Source of the DNA: Firmicutes bacterium UBA6811
GTDB taxonomy: Bacteria; Bacillota; SHA-98; UBA4971
Direction of reading: 5' to 3'
DNA length: 32,302 nucleotides
NCBI GenBank assembly: GCA_002452295.1
Contig: DKEX01000107.1
Span: forward strand, 18,315 to 50,616
The notes beneath the pieces were generated by a model. The model saw only the letters and a program-made list of their open reading frames with translations. It was not told the DNA's origin and searched no databases. The position numbers were made by a program, and so were the translations under genes. Every line of letters starts with the position of its first letter. Position 1 is the stretch's first letter. Below are positions 12,980 to 20,644 of this stretch, piece after piece.

Positions 12980-14236
12980 TCACTGGCTATCGCCCGTCTC
13001 GTCGCCGTCGCCCGGGCGCCGGGCTGGTTCCGCCGCGGGCCCCTCAGGCTCGCTCTCCCCGCCCGTCCTCACGCCGCCACCGGACCGTGGCCTCCTTCTC
13101 GCCCCGAGGATGCTCGCAAACTCGACGCTCGCCAGCCTGCGCAGCCTGGCGCGCACGCCGTCAAGGCTCCGCTCGTTGAGGAGCAGGAACGCCGCTCCCC
13201 CCAGCAGCGCGATTATGCCGATCCAGGCAATAACCGACATCGCTGTCCCTTGCTCCCGCGCGGCCCGCCGCGCCGCCTCGCCGCCGGCCGTAGGGCCCTG
13301 TGGCGTGACCCCATACAGGACGGCCGGGATGGACATGATGAAGTTCACCATCACCCGCTCGGCGGCCTCCTGGCTGTTCTCCTGGGACCCCATCTCGAAG
13401 AGCAGGGCGCGGGGCGAGAGGTCCTGGTTGAAGGTAGCATCGCCATAGAAGATCCCGCGGACGAACCCCGGGAAGCTCTTGTCGGCGAAGCTCTTGATAG
13501 CAAACGCGAATTGCTCGTTCGCCTTGAGGTTCGGGTTCTGCCTGCCGAGGACGATCATGACCTTGGCGCCCGGCTTGCCCGCAACGGTTGTCGCGTAAGC
13601 CTCGAGCGGGGCGGCGTCCCTGTGCAGGTCGAAGAGGGCGTCGGGGTTCGTGCGTAGCAGCGTCACGGCCGTCCGCCTGGACCGCTCGTAGGCCGCGCCG
13701 TCGTGGGGCAGGTGAGACGCCCACGACTGAACGGCACGAAGCCCGACAGATCGGCGCAACCGCTCCTTGACCACGGCGCCCACGTTATAGACGTCGCCAT
13801 GGGGGGCCACCGAAGGTGTTCCGCTCGTGGGGATGTACGACTCGTCGCTGTGGGTGTGGTATATGGCCACAAGGCGCCCAGCCGGGGCCTCCGCCAACCG
13901 GCGCGGGGTCGCCACGCCCGCCATCGCGAGCTCCCGCTGCCACGCCGCATGGAACGCGGCCGCGGCGGCCTCCGGGTCGACCCGCTCCACTTGCCTCGCC
14001 CAGGCGGTGTGGCCCTCAACCCTCACCACTCTGTAGCGGCGGTTCTCGGGGTCCACGAACTCGTCACCGGCCACCACCACGTGGCAGGTATGCAGGATGA
14101 CCCGTCCCGTGTCCTCGTCGATTATCGTGTACCAGTGGTCGGTGTCCTCCTCGCACCCCTGCGCCCAGCCGTGGGGCGAGATAAGCAGGGTGCATATGGC
14201 GGCCAGGACGGTCGCGAACAGTATCCTCCTCGCCAT
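12980..14236 (-). CDS. spoIIP: Stage II sporulation protein P, cell-wall amidase/endopeptidase
   Basis: SpoIIP is a membrane-anchored peptidoglycan hydrolase that, with SpoIID and SpoIIM, drives engulfment of the forespore. The 418-residue protein has a signal peptide (about 1-25, ending GWA) and the catalytic domain with IYHTHSDESY (H127, H129, E132), LFDLHRD, and LLFEMGSQENSQEEA-type sequence before the end of the domain. A membrane helix follows (SVIAWIGIIALLGGAAFLLL, about 335-355). A cytoplasmic basic/Gly-rich tail of about 60 residues follows it; in B. subtilis SpoIIP the anchor is N-terminal, so this layout is unusual. ATG 14236 has GAAGGAG upstream. The gene is good evidence that the organism makes endospores. 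Confidence 0.85.
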   Translation of the reverse strand: MARRILFATVLAAICTLLISPHGWAQGCEEDTDHWYTIIDEDTGRVILHTCHVVVAGDEFVDPENRRYRVVRVEGHTAWARQVERVDPEAAAAAFHAAWQRELAMAGVATPRRLAEAPAGRLVAIYHTHSDESYIPTSGTPSVAPHGDVYNVGAVVKERLRRSVGLRAVQSWASHLPHDGAAYERSRRTAVTLLRTNPDALFDLHRDAAPLEAYATTVAGKPGAKVMIVLGRQNPNLKANEQFAFAIKSFADKSFPGFVRGIFYGDATFNQDLSPRALLFEMGSQENSQEAAERVMVNFIMSIPAVLYGVTPQGPTAGGEAARRAAREQGTAMSVIAWIGIIALLGGAAFLLLNERSLDGVRARLRRLASVEFASILGARRRPRSGGGVRTGGESEPEGPAAEPARRPGDGDETGDSQ

Positions 14237-14426
14237 GATTGATCAGCGCTCCTTCAGAGCAACGTGACTGCCCGGGCTCCCCGGCCGTGCTCGCTTCATC
14301 ACGCGCGTTGCACCGCTTGTCGCATGTCGTGTGCCCGGCGTCGCGCGCCGGGTACCGTCTCGCCGGACGTGCAGCGCGCCCTGTTCTCTTGCGCCACGCG
14401 CCGCCCGCCGCGTCATGCGTCACGGT

Positions 14427-14433
14427 TAGTATG
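14427..14433 (-). promoter_or_regulatory. Possible sigma-F/G -10 element upstream of spoIIP
   Basis: The minus strand has CATACTA, identical to the -10 consensus of B. subtilis forespore sigma factors. It lies about 190 bp upstream of spoIIP. The expected -35 region (CTTATC at an 18-bp spacing) is poor and overlaps the lemA terminator T-run, so this may be chance. Confidence 0.25.
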
Positions 14434-14445
14434 GGAGATCGCGCC

Positions 14446-14479
14446 CAAAAAGATAAGCCCTGCGGCATTATGCCGCAGG
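14446..14479 (-). terminator. Intrinsic terminator of lemA
   Basis: On the minus strand CCTGCGGCA and TGCCGCAGG (14459-14479) form a perfect 9-bp stem with a 3-nt loop, followed by GCTTATCTTTTT. The stem starts about 27 nt after the lemA stop. This is the clearest rho-independent terminator in the window and separates lemA from spoIIP. Confidence 0.8.
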
Positions 14480-14505
14480 ACGTTATCCCGACCGCCGCCG
14501 GCCGC

Positions 14506-15051
14506 CTACAACCTCACCCTCACCGGCTCGCGGGCCGCCTCCTCGATCTCGAAGAAGGCTTCGGCCGTAAAGCCGAACATGCCCGCTATGAGGTTTGTCG
14601 GGAAGACCTGGAGGCTGTTGTTGTACCTCATCACGGTGTCGTTGTAGAACTGCCGGGCGTACGCGATCTTGCTCTCGGTGCCTGATAGTTCCTCCTGCAG
14701 CATGAGAAAGTTCTGGTTGGCCTTGAGCTCGGGGTAAGCCTCAGCCACCGCGAACAGCGACCGAAGGGCTCCGGTGATGGCATTCTGAGCTTCCGCCTGC
14801 TCGCTCACGGTCTTCGCCGTCGCCATCTGGGCCCGCGCCTTCGTGACCATCTCGAAGGTCTCCTTCTCGTGGGCGGCGTAGCCCTTGACGGTCTCGACCA
14901 GGTTGGGGATGAGGTCGTAACGCCTGCGAAGCTGCACGTCGGTCTGGGACCAGGCGTTGCGGATCCTGTTCCGCAACACCACGAGCCTGTTGTATGAGGT
15001 TATGAAGAACAGGACCACGATAGCGAGGATCGCAAGGATTACGAGCACCAT
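14506..15051 (-). CDS. lemA: LemA family protein
   Basis: This 181-residue protein has an N-terminal membrane helix (VLVILAILAIVVLFFITSYN) and the LemA helical core: NRIRNAWSQTDVQLRRRYDLIPNLVETVKGYAAHEKETFE, a central AEAYPELKANQNFLMLQEEL motif and a C-terminal ARQFYNDTVMRYN segment. The N-terminus is expected outside and the helices inside or at the membrane. LemA is widespread and of uncertain function, sometimes linked to envelope stress or a TPM-domain partner; none is adjacent here. ATG 15051 is chosen because GGAGGAGG lies upstream and the family starts at the membrane helix. Confidence 0.9.
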   Translation of the reverse strand: MVLVILAILAIVVLFFITSYNRLVVLRNRIRNAWSQTDVQLRRRYDLIPNLVETVKGYAAHEKETFEMVTKARAQMATAKTVSEQAEAQNAITGALRSLFAVAEAYPELKANQNFLMLQEELSGTESKIAYARQFYNDTVMRYNNSLQVFPTNLIAGMFGFTAEAFFEIEEAAREPVRVRL

Positions 15052-15225
15052 GGCGAGTTGCCTCCTCCACGCCCGCCTGAACCGGATCTGCGCCTGCCCG
15101 GGCTTGCGCCACGTCGCAGGCCACGCGTCCGGAGCCGGGCGTCGCCTTCTTCCAACATGATTCGCGAAAGGTCGCAAGATTCCTTCACGTTCCGCCAGGT
15201 TCTGCACGTCCGGGCGCGTCCCCCA

Positions 15226-16554
15226 CTACGCCCGCACCAGCGCCTGCGCGCGCTCCTCCGCACGCGCGACGACCTCCTCCTCGTCCACCAGGAGAATCGC
15301 GCCGTCCTCCATGAGAATCTCGCCGTCGATGATGACCGTCCTGACGTCGGAGGACCGGGCTGAGTATACGACCTGTGAGACCATGTCGTGGTGCGGATAC
15401 ATGTGCGGGCCGGTTGCGTCAATCAGGATGATATCGGCCTTCTTGCCCGCCTCGAGGGTCCCGATATCTCGATCGAGCCCGAGCGCCCTCGCGCTGCCGA
15501 GCGTCGCAAGGTAAAGAGCCTCCCCGGCAGGGAGAACAGTGGGATCGCCCGAGGCCAGCTTATGCAGGAAAGCCGCGATCCGCGCCTCCTCGAGCAGATC
15601 GAGGTTGTTGTTGCTGGCCGCCCCATCGGTGCCGAGGCCGACCTTGACCCCGGCCCTGATCATTTTCGGGACAGGCGCTATACCGGAGGCGATCTTCATG
15701 TTGCACCCGGGGTTATGCGCGACGCCCACGCCCTTTGCGCTGAGGATCTCGATATCACGGTCGGACGCGTGCACGCAGTGTGCCGCGAGCACCGGGAACT
15801 CGAAAAGGCCGTAGCTATCCATGAGCTCGATGGGGGACATGCCTCCGTGGAGGCCCCTGCATTCCCTGACCTCGCCTTCGGTCTCCGAGAGATGGATGTG
15901 CATGCCGACCTCGAGGTCAGCGGCTGCTTCCATGACCTTCTCGAGGAAAGCCTGCGGGCACGTGTATGGGGCGTGCGGCCCGAGCATGGTGGTGATCCTG
16001 CCGCCGCACGCGCCGTTCCAGTGCTCACATAGCTCCGTTCCCTCAGCGAGGGCCCCGTCCGCGCCCGGCGCGCTCCCGATGAGGCCCCTCGAAAGCGAGG
16101 CCCTGATCCCCGTCCTTTCCACGGCCTTCGCCGTCTCGTCCATGAAAAAGTACATGTCGGCGAAGGTCGTCACGCCCGCCCGGATCATCTCAACGCACGC
16201 AAGCATCGCACCCCAGTACACGGCATCGCCATCGAGGCGCGCCTCGGAGGGCCAGATCTTCTGCGTAAGCCACTCCATGAGCGGCATATCGTCGGCGAAC
16301 CCGCGAAACACCGTCATCGCCGCGTGGGTGTGCGCGTTCACAAACCCCGGCAGAGCGACGAGGCCTGACCCGTCAAGGACGCGTGCACCACGGCGGAACT
16401 CCTCCGGCGCTGGGGACGGGCCGACATACGCGATGCGCGACCCTGACACGGCGACATCGCCCTTCTGAATCACAACCGGCTCTTCGCCGGGGGAGATGAC
16501 CTGCGCTCCACTGACGAGAATATCCGCGGCCTGCGCCGGCCTTGTCTCGTGCAT
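15226..16554 (-). CDS. mtaD: 5-methylthioadenosine/S-adenosylhomocysteine deaminase (MtaD-type amidohydrolase)
   Basis: This 442-residue metal-dependent amidohydrolase removes the 6-amino group from methylthioadenosine or S-adenosylhomocysteine, or related aminopurines. Metal ligands are H75 and H77 in GFVNAHTHAAM, a His in MHIHLSETEGE, a His in LAAHCVHA, and the Asp in GLGTDGAASNNNLDL. The SNNNLDL segment is characteristic of the MtaD/TrzA group. The start at ATG 16554 is supported by GGAGGTG about 10 nt upstream; ATG 16575 is in frame but upstream of that site. TPR and aminotransferase genes lie upstream on the same strand. The true substrate within the group is not certain. Confidence 0.85.
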   Translation of the reverse strand: MHETRPAQAADILVSGAQVISPGEEPVVIQKGDVAVSGSRIAYVGPSPAPEEFRRGARVLDGSGLVALPGFVNAHTHAAMTVFRGFADDMPLMEWLTQKIWPSEARLDGDAVYWGAMLACVEMIRAGVTTFADMYFFMDETAKAVERTGIRASLSRGLIGSAPGADGALAEGTELCEHWNGACGGRITTMLGPHAPYTCPQAFLEKVMEAAADLEVGMHIHLSETEGEVRECRGLHGGMSPIELMDSYGLFEFPVLAAHCVHASDRDIEILSAKGVGVAHNPGCNMKIASGIAPVPKMIRAGVKVGLGTDGAASNNNLDLLEEARIAAFLHKLASGDPTVLPAGEALYLATLGSARALGLDRDIGTLEAGKKADIILIDATGPHMYPHHDMVSQVVYSARSSDVRTVIIDGEILMEDGAILLVDEEEVVARAEERAQALVRA

Positions 16555-16648
16555 ACTGCTACGCACCTCCGTCATCGTTGCTCCGGTCCGAAGGACCGGT
16601 CCACCCCCGGTCGCCGATGCTTCGCAAGGCGCCCGGCCGGCGCCGGAG

Positions 16649-17470
16649 CTACTTCAAACTCGAGAGTTCTCGCACTGCCCGCCCGGCCCGCGCAAGCTCG
16701 AGCACCGCCAGGATGTACCAGCCTTTCTCCTTGTATGCAAGCCCGAGGAGGAGATGGGTGTACTCGTTGGACGGGTCCAGAGCGAGGGCAGCCTTCAGGA
16801 CGTCAACGGCCCTGTCGAGCTGGTCTATCCTGGAGAGGCTGAGCGCGAAGTAGTGACGCGTCCAGACGTTTCGCGGGTCCAGCGCGACGAGCCTCTCAAA
16901 ACACCCTGCCGACTTCCTGTAATCGCAGAGTGCATAGTACGCAAAGGCGACCAGGTTGAGGCTGACGATGTTGCCAGGCTCCTTCTCGAGGATCTGCTCG
17001 TTACCGCTGATGACCTCCCTGCCGAACTCCTTGTCCCCTGCAGACTCGATCACGCGGAACTCGCGCGTAGCCTCGGGGATCATGCCCTGGTTGGCATACG
17101 CGACGGCAAGGTAGAGCCGCCCCTTGAGATCATCCGGTGGGCGGTTCCGGTTGGCAGCCACGATCGCGCCCCAGTCCACCGGCGACCCGGCGCTCGCCCG
17201 GGCCTGACTCACGCCCTGACCCTGACCCTGACCCTGGGCCTGGGCCTGGGCCTGGGCTGCCGCCTGGCCTGGGACCGCCGGCACCGGCGCAAGGGCCAGC
17301 GCTGGCAGCGCGATGACGAGGACCAGGACAACCCCTCGTGCCACAGGGTCGAAGCACTGCGCCCCCTGCCGCCGTGATGGTATCGCCGTCGTGCAACGAT
17401 ACCCCATGCCCATCCGCTCCATAAGACAGCATTTCCACGGGCGACGCTCGAGTCGTTCAGGCAGGTTCAT
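16649..17470 (-). CDS. Tetratricopeptide-repeat protein with N-terminal signal/anchor segment
   Basis: The 273-residue protein has a hydrophobic segment (GVVLVLVIALPALALAPV, about 45-62), a low-complexity Gln-Ala/Gln-Gly stretch, then four or more TPR-like helical hairpins. Examples are LYLAVAYANQGMIPEATREFR, NLVAFAYYALCDYRKSAGCFERLVALDP and HLLLGLAYKEKGWYILAVLEL. TPR domains bind partner proteins, so this is probably an exported or anchored scaffold. ATG 17470 follows GGAGAGGG; ATG 17526, just after the aminotransferase stop, is an alternative. No enzymatic domain is seen. Confidence 0.7.
   Translation of the reverse strand: MNLPERLERRPWKCCLMERMGMGYRCTTAIPSRRQGAQCFDPVARGVVLVLVIALPALALAPVPAVPGQAAAQAQAQAQGQGQGQGVSQARASAGSPVDWGAIVAANRNRPPDDLKGRLYLAVAYANQGMIPEATREFRVIESAGDKEFGREVISGNEQILEKEPGNIVSLNLVAFAYYALCDYRKSAGCFERLVALDPRNVWTRHYFALSLSRIDQLDRAVDVLKAALALDPSNEYTHLLLGLAYKEKGWYILAVLELARAGRAVRELSSLK
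17214..17255. repeat. Hexanucleotide tandem repeat coding Gln-Ala/Gln-Gly
   Basis: Seven 6-bp units (three CCCTGA, one CCCTGG, three GCCTGG on the plus strand) encode QA x3 and QG x4 in the TPR protein, just after its hydrophobic segment. Hexamers keep the reading frame, so copy-number change would lengthen or shorten the linker without breaking the gene. Confidence 0.85.
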
Positions 17471-17532
17471 CTCCCTCTCCGGTCGCCGGCGCGCTTTCCC
17501 CTGCCTCGTATCTCTCGCCGCACGCATGATCC

Positions 17533-18726
17533 CTACCGCACCCGCGCGAGCGCAGCCTCGATCCTGTCGAGGCCCTCGGTGATCCTCTCCATCGAGGCGG
17601 CATACGAAAGCCGCACGCACCTGTCGTTTCCGAACGCCACCCCCGGCACCGCCGCGACATGGGCGTGGCGCAGGAGCGCCTCGGCGAACGTGGTGGAGTC
17701 CGTTATCTCGACGTCTTCCAACCTGCCCCCGAAGCAGTGGGACACGTCGGGAAACGCGTAAAACGCCCCCTCGGGAACGGGGCACACCAGGCCAGGCATC
17801 TCGTTCAAACGCCCGACCATGTAGTCGCGGCGCCGGGCGAACTCCCTGCGCATTCGCTCCAGCGGCTCCCTGCCGCCTGCAATGCCCGCCAGCGCCGCCT
17901 TCTGCGAAATGGAAGTCGGGTTAGAGGTCACGTGCCCCTGGATGGTGCCCATCGCCCGGATCACCTCGGCCGGGCCCGCCGCGTACCCGATTCGCCATCC
18001 GGTCATGGCGTATGTCTTGGACACCCCGTTCACCACTATGGCGAGGTCCTTCATTTCGGTGCCAAGCGAGGCTATGCTCACGTGCTCCGCGTCCCCGTAT
18101 ATGAGCTTTTCGTATATCTCGTCGGCGATCACGACGATGCCGTGCCTTGCGGCGACATCGGCGATCTCGCCGATCTCCTGGCGCGAGTACACCGACCCGG
18201 TGGGGTTGCAGGGGCTGTTGAAGATGATCGCGCGCGTTCTGGGCGTGACGGCATTCTCGATGGCGGACGCGCTCACCTTGAACCCCCGCCCGATATCGCC
18301 CTCGACGATGACGGGGACGCCGCCCGCAAGATAGACCATCTCGGGGTACGAGACCCAGTAGGGGCCGAGGATTATCACCTCGTCCCCCTCGTCGCACAGG
18401 GCGAACACAGCGTTGAATATGGAGTGCTTCGCGCCGCACGAGACAAGCACTTCCTGGGGGCCGTACGAAAGCCCGTTATCCGCCCGCAGCTTCTCGCAAA
18501 TGGCCTGGCGAAGCTCGAGGATGCCCGCGGTCGGCGTGTATTTCGTGAACCCGGCCCTGATCGCGTCCACGGCCGCATCTTTGATGTGGTCCGGCGTATC
18601 GAAGTCGGGCTCGCCCAGGCTGAAGCCCACGACGTCCACGCCCTGGCTCCGCATCTCGCGCACCAGCGCATCTACGCCGAACGTCTTCGACGGGCTCACC
18701 TTCGTCGTTCTTCGAGCAAGCTTCAC
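17533..18726 (-). CDS. Pyridoxal-phosphate aspartate aminotransferase (class I, subgroup Ib)
   Basis: The 397-residue aminotransferase has the PLP lysine in VNGVSKTYAMTGWRIGY, the N-terminal motif GFSLGEPDFDTPDHI, NSPCNPTGSVY for cofactor and substrate binding, and ADEIYEKLIY with the Asp that contacts the pyridine nitrogen. It transfers amino groups between aspartate and 2-oxoglutarate or related pairs; sub-specificity (aspartate, prephenate or aromatic) is not certain. GTG 18726 gives MKLARRT, the usual start of the group; GTG 18738 is 4 codons upstream, and neither has a strong ribosome site. It may be co-transcribed with the TPR gene, whose frame begins near its stop. Confidence 0.88.
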   Translation of the reverse strand: MKLARRTTKVSPSKTFGVDALVREMRSQGVDVVGFSLGEPDFDTPDHIKDAAVDAIRAGFTKYTPTAGILELRQAICEKLRADNGLSYGPQEVLVSCGAKHSIFNAVFALCDEGDEVIILGPYWVSYPEMVYLAGGVPVIVEGDIGRGFKVSASAIENAVTPRTRAIIFNSPCNPTGSVYSRQEIGEIADVAARHGIVVIADEIYEKLIYGDAEHVSIASLGTEMKDLAIVVNGVSKTYAMTGWRIGYAAGPAEVIRAMGTIQGHVTSNPTSISQKAALAGIAGGREPLERMRREFARRRDYMVGRLNEMPGLVCPVPEGAFYAFPDVSHCFGGRLEDVEITDSTTFAEALLRHAHVAAVPGVAFGNDRCVRLSYAASMERITEGLDRIEAALARVR

Positions 18727-18798
18727 GCATCGTGCCACGGCAGAGCGCCCGCGTGCCTGCGGGCCCGCGGCGCCCTCCGGTGGCGCCCCTCCTCTCCC

Positions 18799-19371
18799 TC
18801 ACTTTTTTGGCTTCGCCTGAACCGAGTACCCATAGCGCCCGATCCTCCGGCCCAGGCTGTAGTAGTCGGGTCCCACGTAGGCGAAAGGCTTCATGGCCTG
18901 TACATCCACGCGACCCTCCGGCGTGAGGGCGCCTCCGCTCGCGTGAACCGCCACCACCTCCCCGATGAACAGCTCGTGAGACCCGAGCACAACCTGATGG
19001 CGGACCTTGCACTCCATGTTCACCGGGCACTCGGCGATATAGTGGCACCCGATCTCGTCGCCCTCCACCGCCGTGAGCCCCAGCGCCCCGAACTTGTCCA
19101 CATCGCGCCCGGAGACGCTGCCGCAGTAGTCGGTGGCATACAGGAGGTCCTCACCAGGCACGTTCATGCAAAAAGCGCCTGTCTCCTTGATGATCCCGTG
19201 GGAGTACCTGGAGAGGTTCACGGCGATGGATATCATGGGCGGCGTGCCGCACGCAACGCCAGTCCATGCCACGGTGACGATGTTGGGGCGCCCGCCGGGC
19301 GGGGTGCAGCTCACCATCACCACCGGTATGGGGCAAAGGTAGTTCTTCAGCCTGGCTTTGGTCTTATGCAT
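18799..19371 (-). CDS. Flavin reductase-like (FMN-binding split-barrel) protein
   Basis: This 190-residue protein has the flavin reductase-like split-barrel pattern. CPIPVVMVSCT and NIVTVAWTGVACGTPPMISIAV form the FMN-binding strands. SHGIIKETGAFCMNVPGEDL and YCGSVSGRDVDKF are the helix and loop conserved in the DIM6/NTAB family. A closing CKVRHQVVLGSHELFIGEVVAVHA barrel follows. Members reduce flavins or act as stand-alone flavoproteins; the electron donor is unknown. ATG 19371 is chosen because family sequence starts there. It lies 20 bp downstream of the tautomerase gene and likely shares its transcript. Confidence 0.85.
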   Translation of the reverse strand: MHKTKARLKNYLCPIPVVMVSCTPPGGRPNIVTVAWTGVACGTPPMISIAVNLSRYSHGIIKETGAFCMNVPGEDLLYATDYCGSVSGRDVDKFGALGLTAVEGDEIGCHYIAECPVNMECKVRHQVVLGSHELFIGEVVAVHASGGALTPEGRVDVQAMKPFAYVGPDYYSLGRRIGRYGYSVQAKPKK

Positions 19372-19391
19372 GGGACGCCTGCCGCCTCTCT

Positions 19392-19577
19392 TCACCTGTC
19401 GCACCAGAGCCTGCCGGCCTGGGCGTAGTTGTCTTTTTTCATCTCCCGGAGGATAATGCTCACAGCGCTTTCGGGGCAACCCACGGACTCCACGACCGCC
19501 CTTGTGACCTTCTCGACAAGCGCCCGTTTCTGCTCGACGCTTCTTCCCTCGATAAGCTCAATCTGAACGATCGGCAT
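19392..19577 (-). CDS. 4-oxalocrotonate tautomerase family protein
   Basis: At 61 residues this is the size of a 4-oxalocrotonate tautomerase. It starts MPIVQIELIEGRSVEQKR, so Pro1 (after Met removal) would be the catalytic base. The helix RALVEKVTRAVVESVG and the strand AVSIILREMKKDNYAQAG complete the beta-alpha-beta unit. Such proteins form hexamers and interconvert keto and enol acids; the substrate here is unknown. ATG 19577 is firmly set by AAAGGAGGT just upstream. Short genes of this kind are widespread in Firmicutes as stand-alone copies. Confidence 0.9.
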   Translation of the reverse strand: MPIVQIELIEGRSVEQKRALVEKVTRAVVESVGCPESAVSIILREMKKDNYAQAGRLWCDR

Positions 19578-19686
19578 GCCTGCACCTCCTTTCCTGTTCC
19601 AGCGAGGCCCGGAACGGGCCTTCCGTAACCCACAGCAGCACGGCCACGGGCGGCCGGGCAATCCTGGCGCGCCCGGCCTGCTGCAC

Positions 19687-20142
19687 TTAGCCGCCCTCGC
19701 TCGCCCATCTCCTCCGCATGAACCTCACGAGCGGCACTCCGATGGCCAGCACCGCGACGGCCTCCGATGCCCCGATGCCAAGGACGAGCATCCAGTAAGG
19801 GACCTGGGTGAGGAAGGTGAGATACGCGCTGACGAAGACCGCGTTCAACACTATCGGCGAGATGTACGCCACCACGCTCCGCCGGAACAACCGCGTGACC
19901 ACCGCGGCCGCAAGGGTCGTGAGGCTGCCGAAGACGATATCGGGAAGGCCGTAAGGCCCGATGAGGTTCGCGACGAGACAGCCCACGAAAAGCCCCGGGA
20001 CGGCCTCGGGAAAGATGATCGGCAGCAAGGTCAGCCCCTCGGCCACCCTGAGTTGAAGCGGGCCGAAGCTGATGGGCGCAAGCGCATAGGACACCGCCAC
20101 ATACGCGGCGGCAACCAGCGCACCCCGCACCATGCCGTGCAC
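19687..20142 (-). CDS. queT: QueT-type (DUF988) transporter component, probably for queuosine precursor
   Basis: The 151-residue membrane protein has about five helices and the QueT signature: FGPLQLRVAEGLTLLPIIFPEAVPGLFVGCLVANLIGPYGLPDIVFGSL. This family acts as the substrate-binding S component of an ECF transporter and is linked to preQ1/queuosine precursor uptake. GTG 20142 or ATG 20133 could start it; an AGGCGG site favours 20142. No ECF ATPase or T component is nearby, so it would borrow the shared module. No preQ1 riboswitch was recognised in the 5' region. The tautomerase gene follows after 109 bp. Confidence 0.85.
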   Translation of the reverse strand: MHGMVRGALVAAAYVAVSYALAPISFGPLQLRVAEGLTLLPIIFPEAVPGLFVGCLVANLIGPYGLPDIVFGSLTTLAAAVVTRLFRRSVVAYISPIVLNAVFVSAYLTFLTQVPYWMLVLGIGASEAVAVLAIGVPLVRFMRRRWASEGG

Positions 20143-20644
20143 AAGCCCGGACCGCCTGTCCTGGACGTTCGCTGCCAGATCTCATCGCCCCTTCGGACGC
20201 GCCCCGACGCAGCGCGTTATCTGACGATGGTATTATTCTCCCCCGCGTCGCCAAGTCCTCCGCCCCCGCCGAAAAACGGAGCGCGACGGCAAGGCCGCCC
20301 CTTTCGTGCAGCGCAAGCCCGAAGGGCTGTCATGCGAAACTAATGCCCCTGGTCGAGCGTGAACCCCCCATTCCGCCGTAACCGCTGTTTCCAGTCTAAA
20401 GGCTCCAAAATTGCCACGATTACGTGCTAGACAACACCCCTGGCCGGGTATAGACTCAACTACTGAAAACACGGGCGCTCTGGAAATGGCGCCGCGGAGG
20501 TGGTCATGGGGCCTGGGAGGCGACGCAAGGAGCCGAACGGGGTGGCAGAAAACCTTGGTCTACCGGAAGCGGGGCACGCCCCGCCTACGAGAGCAAGCCT
20601 GATATGACCCACAGGAGAACACCATCAAACAGTGAGGGATGACC
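20143..20644. other. Divergent intergenic region between queT and the ATP-grasp gene
   Basis: About 500 bp separate the divergent genes. It holds a candidate promoter at 20428-20456 and a hairpin GCGGGG-CACG-CCCCGC at about 20568-20583. I see no convincing gene: a 63-codon plus frame (20411-20602) is Arg/Trp-rich with no ribosome site. No tRNA or known riboswitch fold was recognised. Confidence 0.5.
20428..20456 (+). promoter_or_regulatory. Candidate promoter of the ATP-grasp ligase gene
   Basis: TAGACA (20428-20433), a 17-bp spacer and TAGACT (20451-20456) resemble a sigma-A promoter. A start near 20463 would give a 180-nt leader before ATG 20645. The -10 is only a partial match, so this is tentative. 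Confidence 0.35.

Noticed and set aside
17659..19428. 589-codon plus-strand open frame
   Set aside because: It is a shadow across the aminotransferase and flavin reductase genes, with His/Arg/Pro-rich composition and no family motif.
20143..20300. preQ1 riboswitch upstream of queT
   Set aside because: I looked for the short pseudoknot pattern with an A-rich tail and did not find it. A covariance search would be decisive.
20411..20602. 63-codon plus frame in the queT/ligase gap
   Set aside because: It has no ribosome site, an Arg/Trp-rich composition and no similarity that I recognise.
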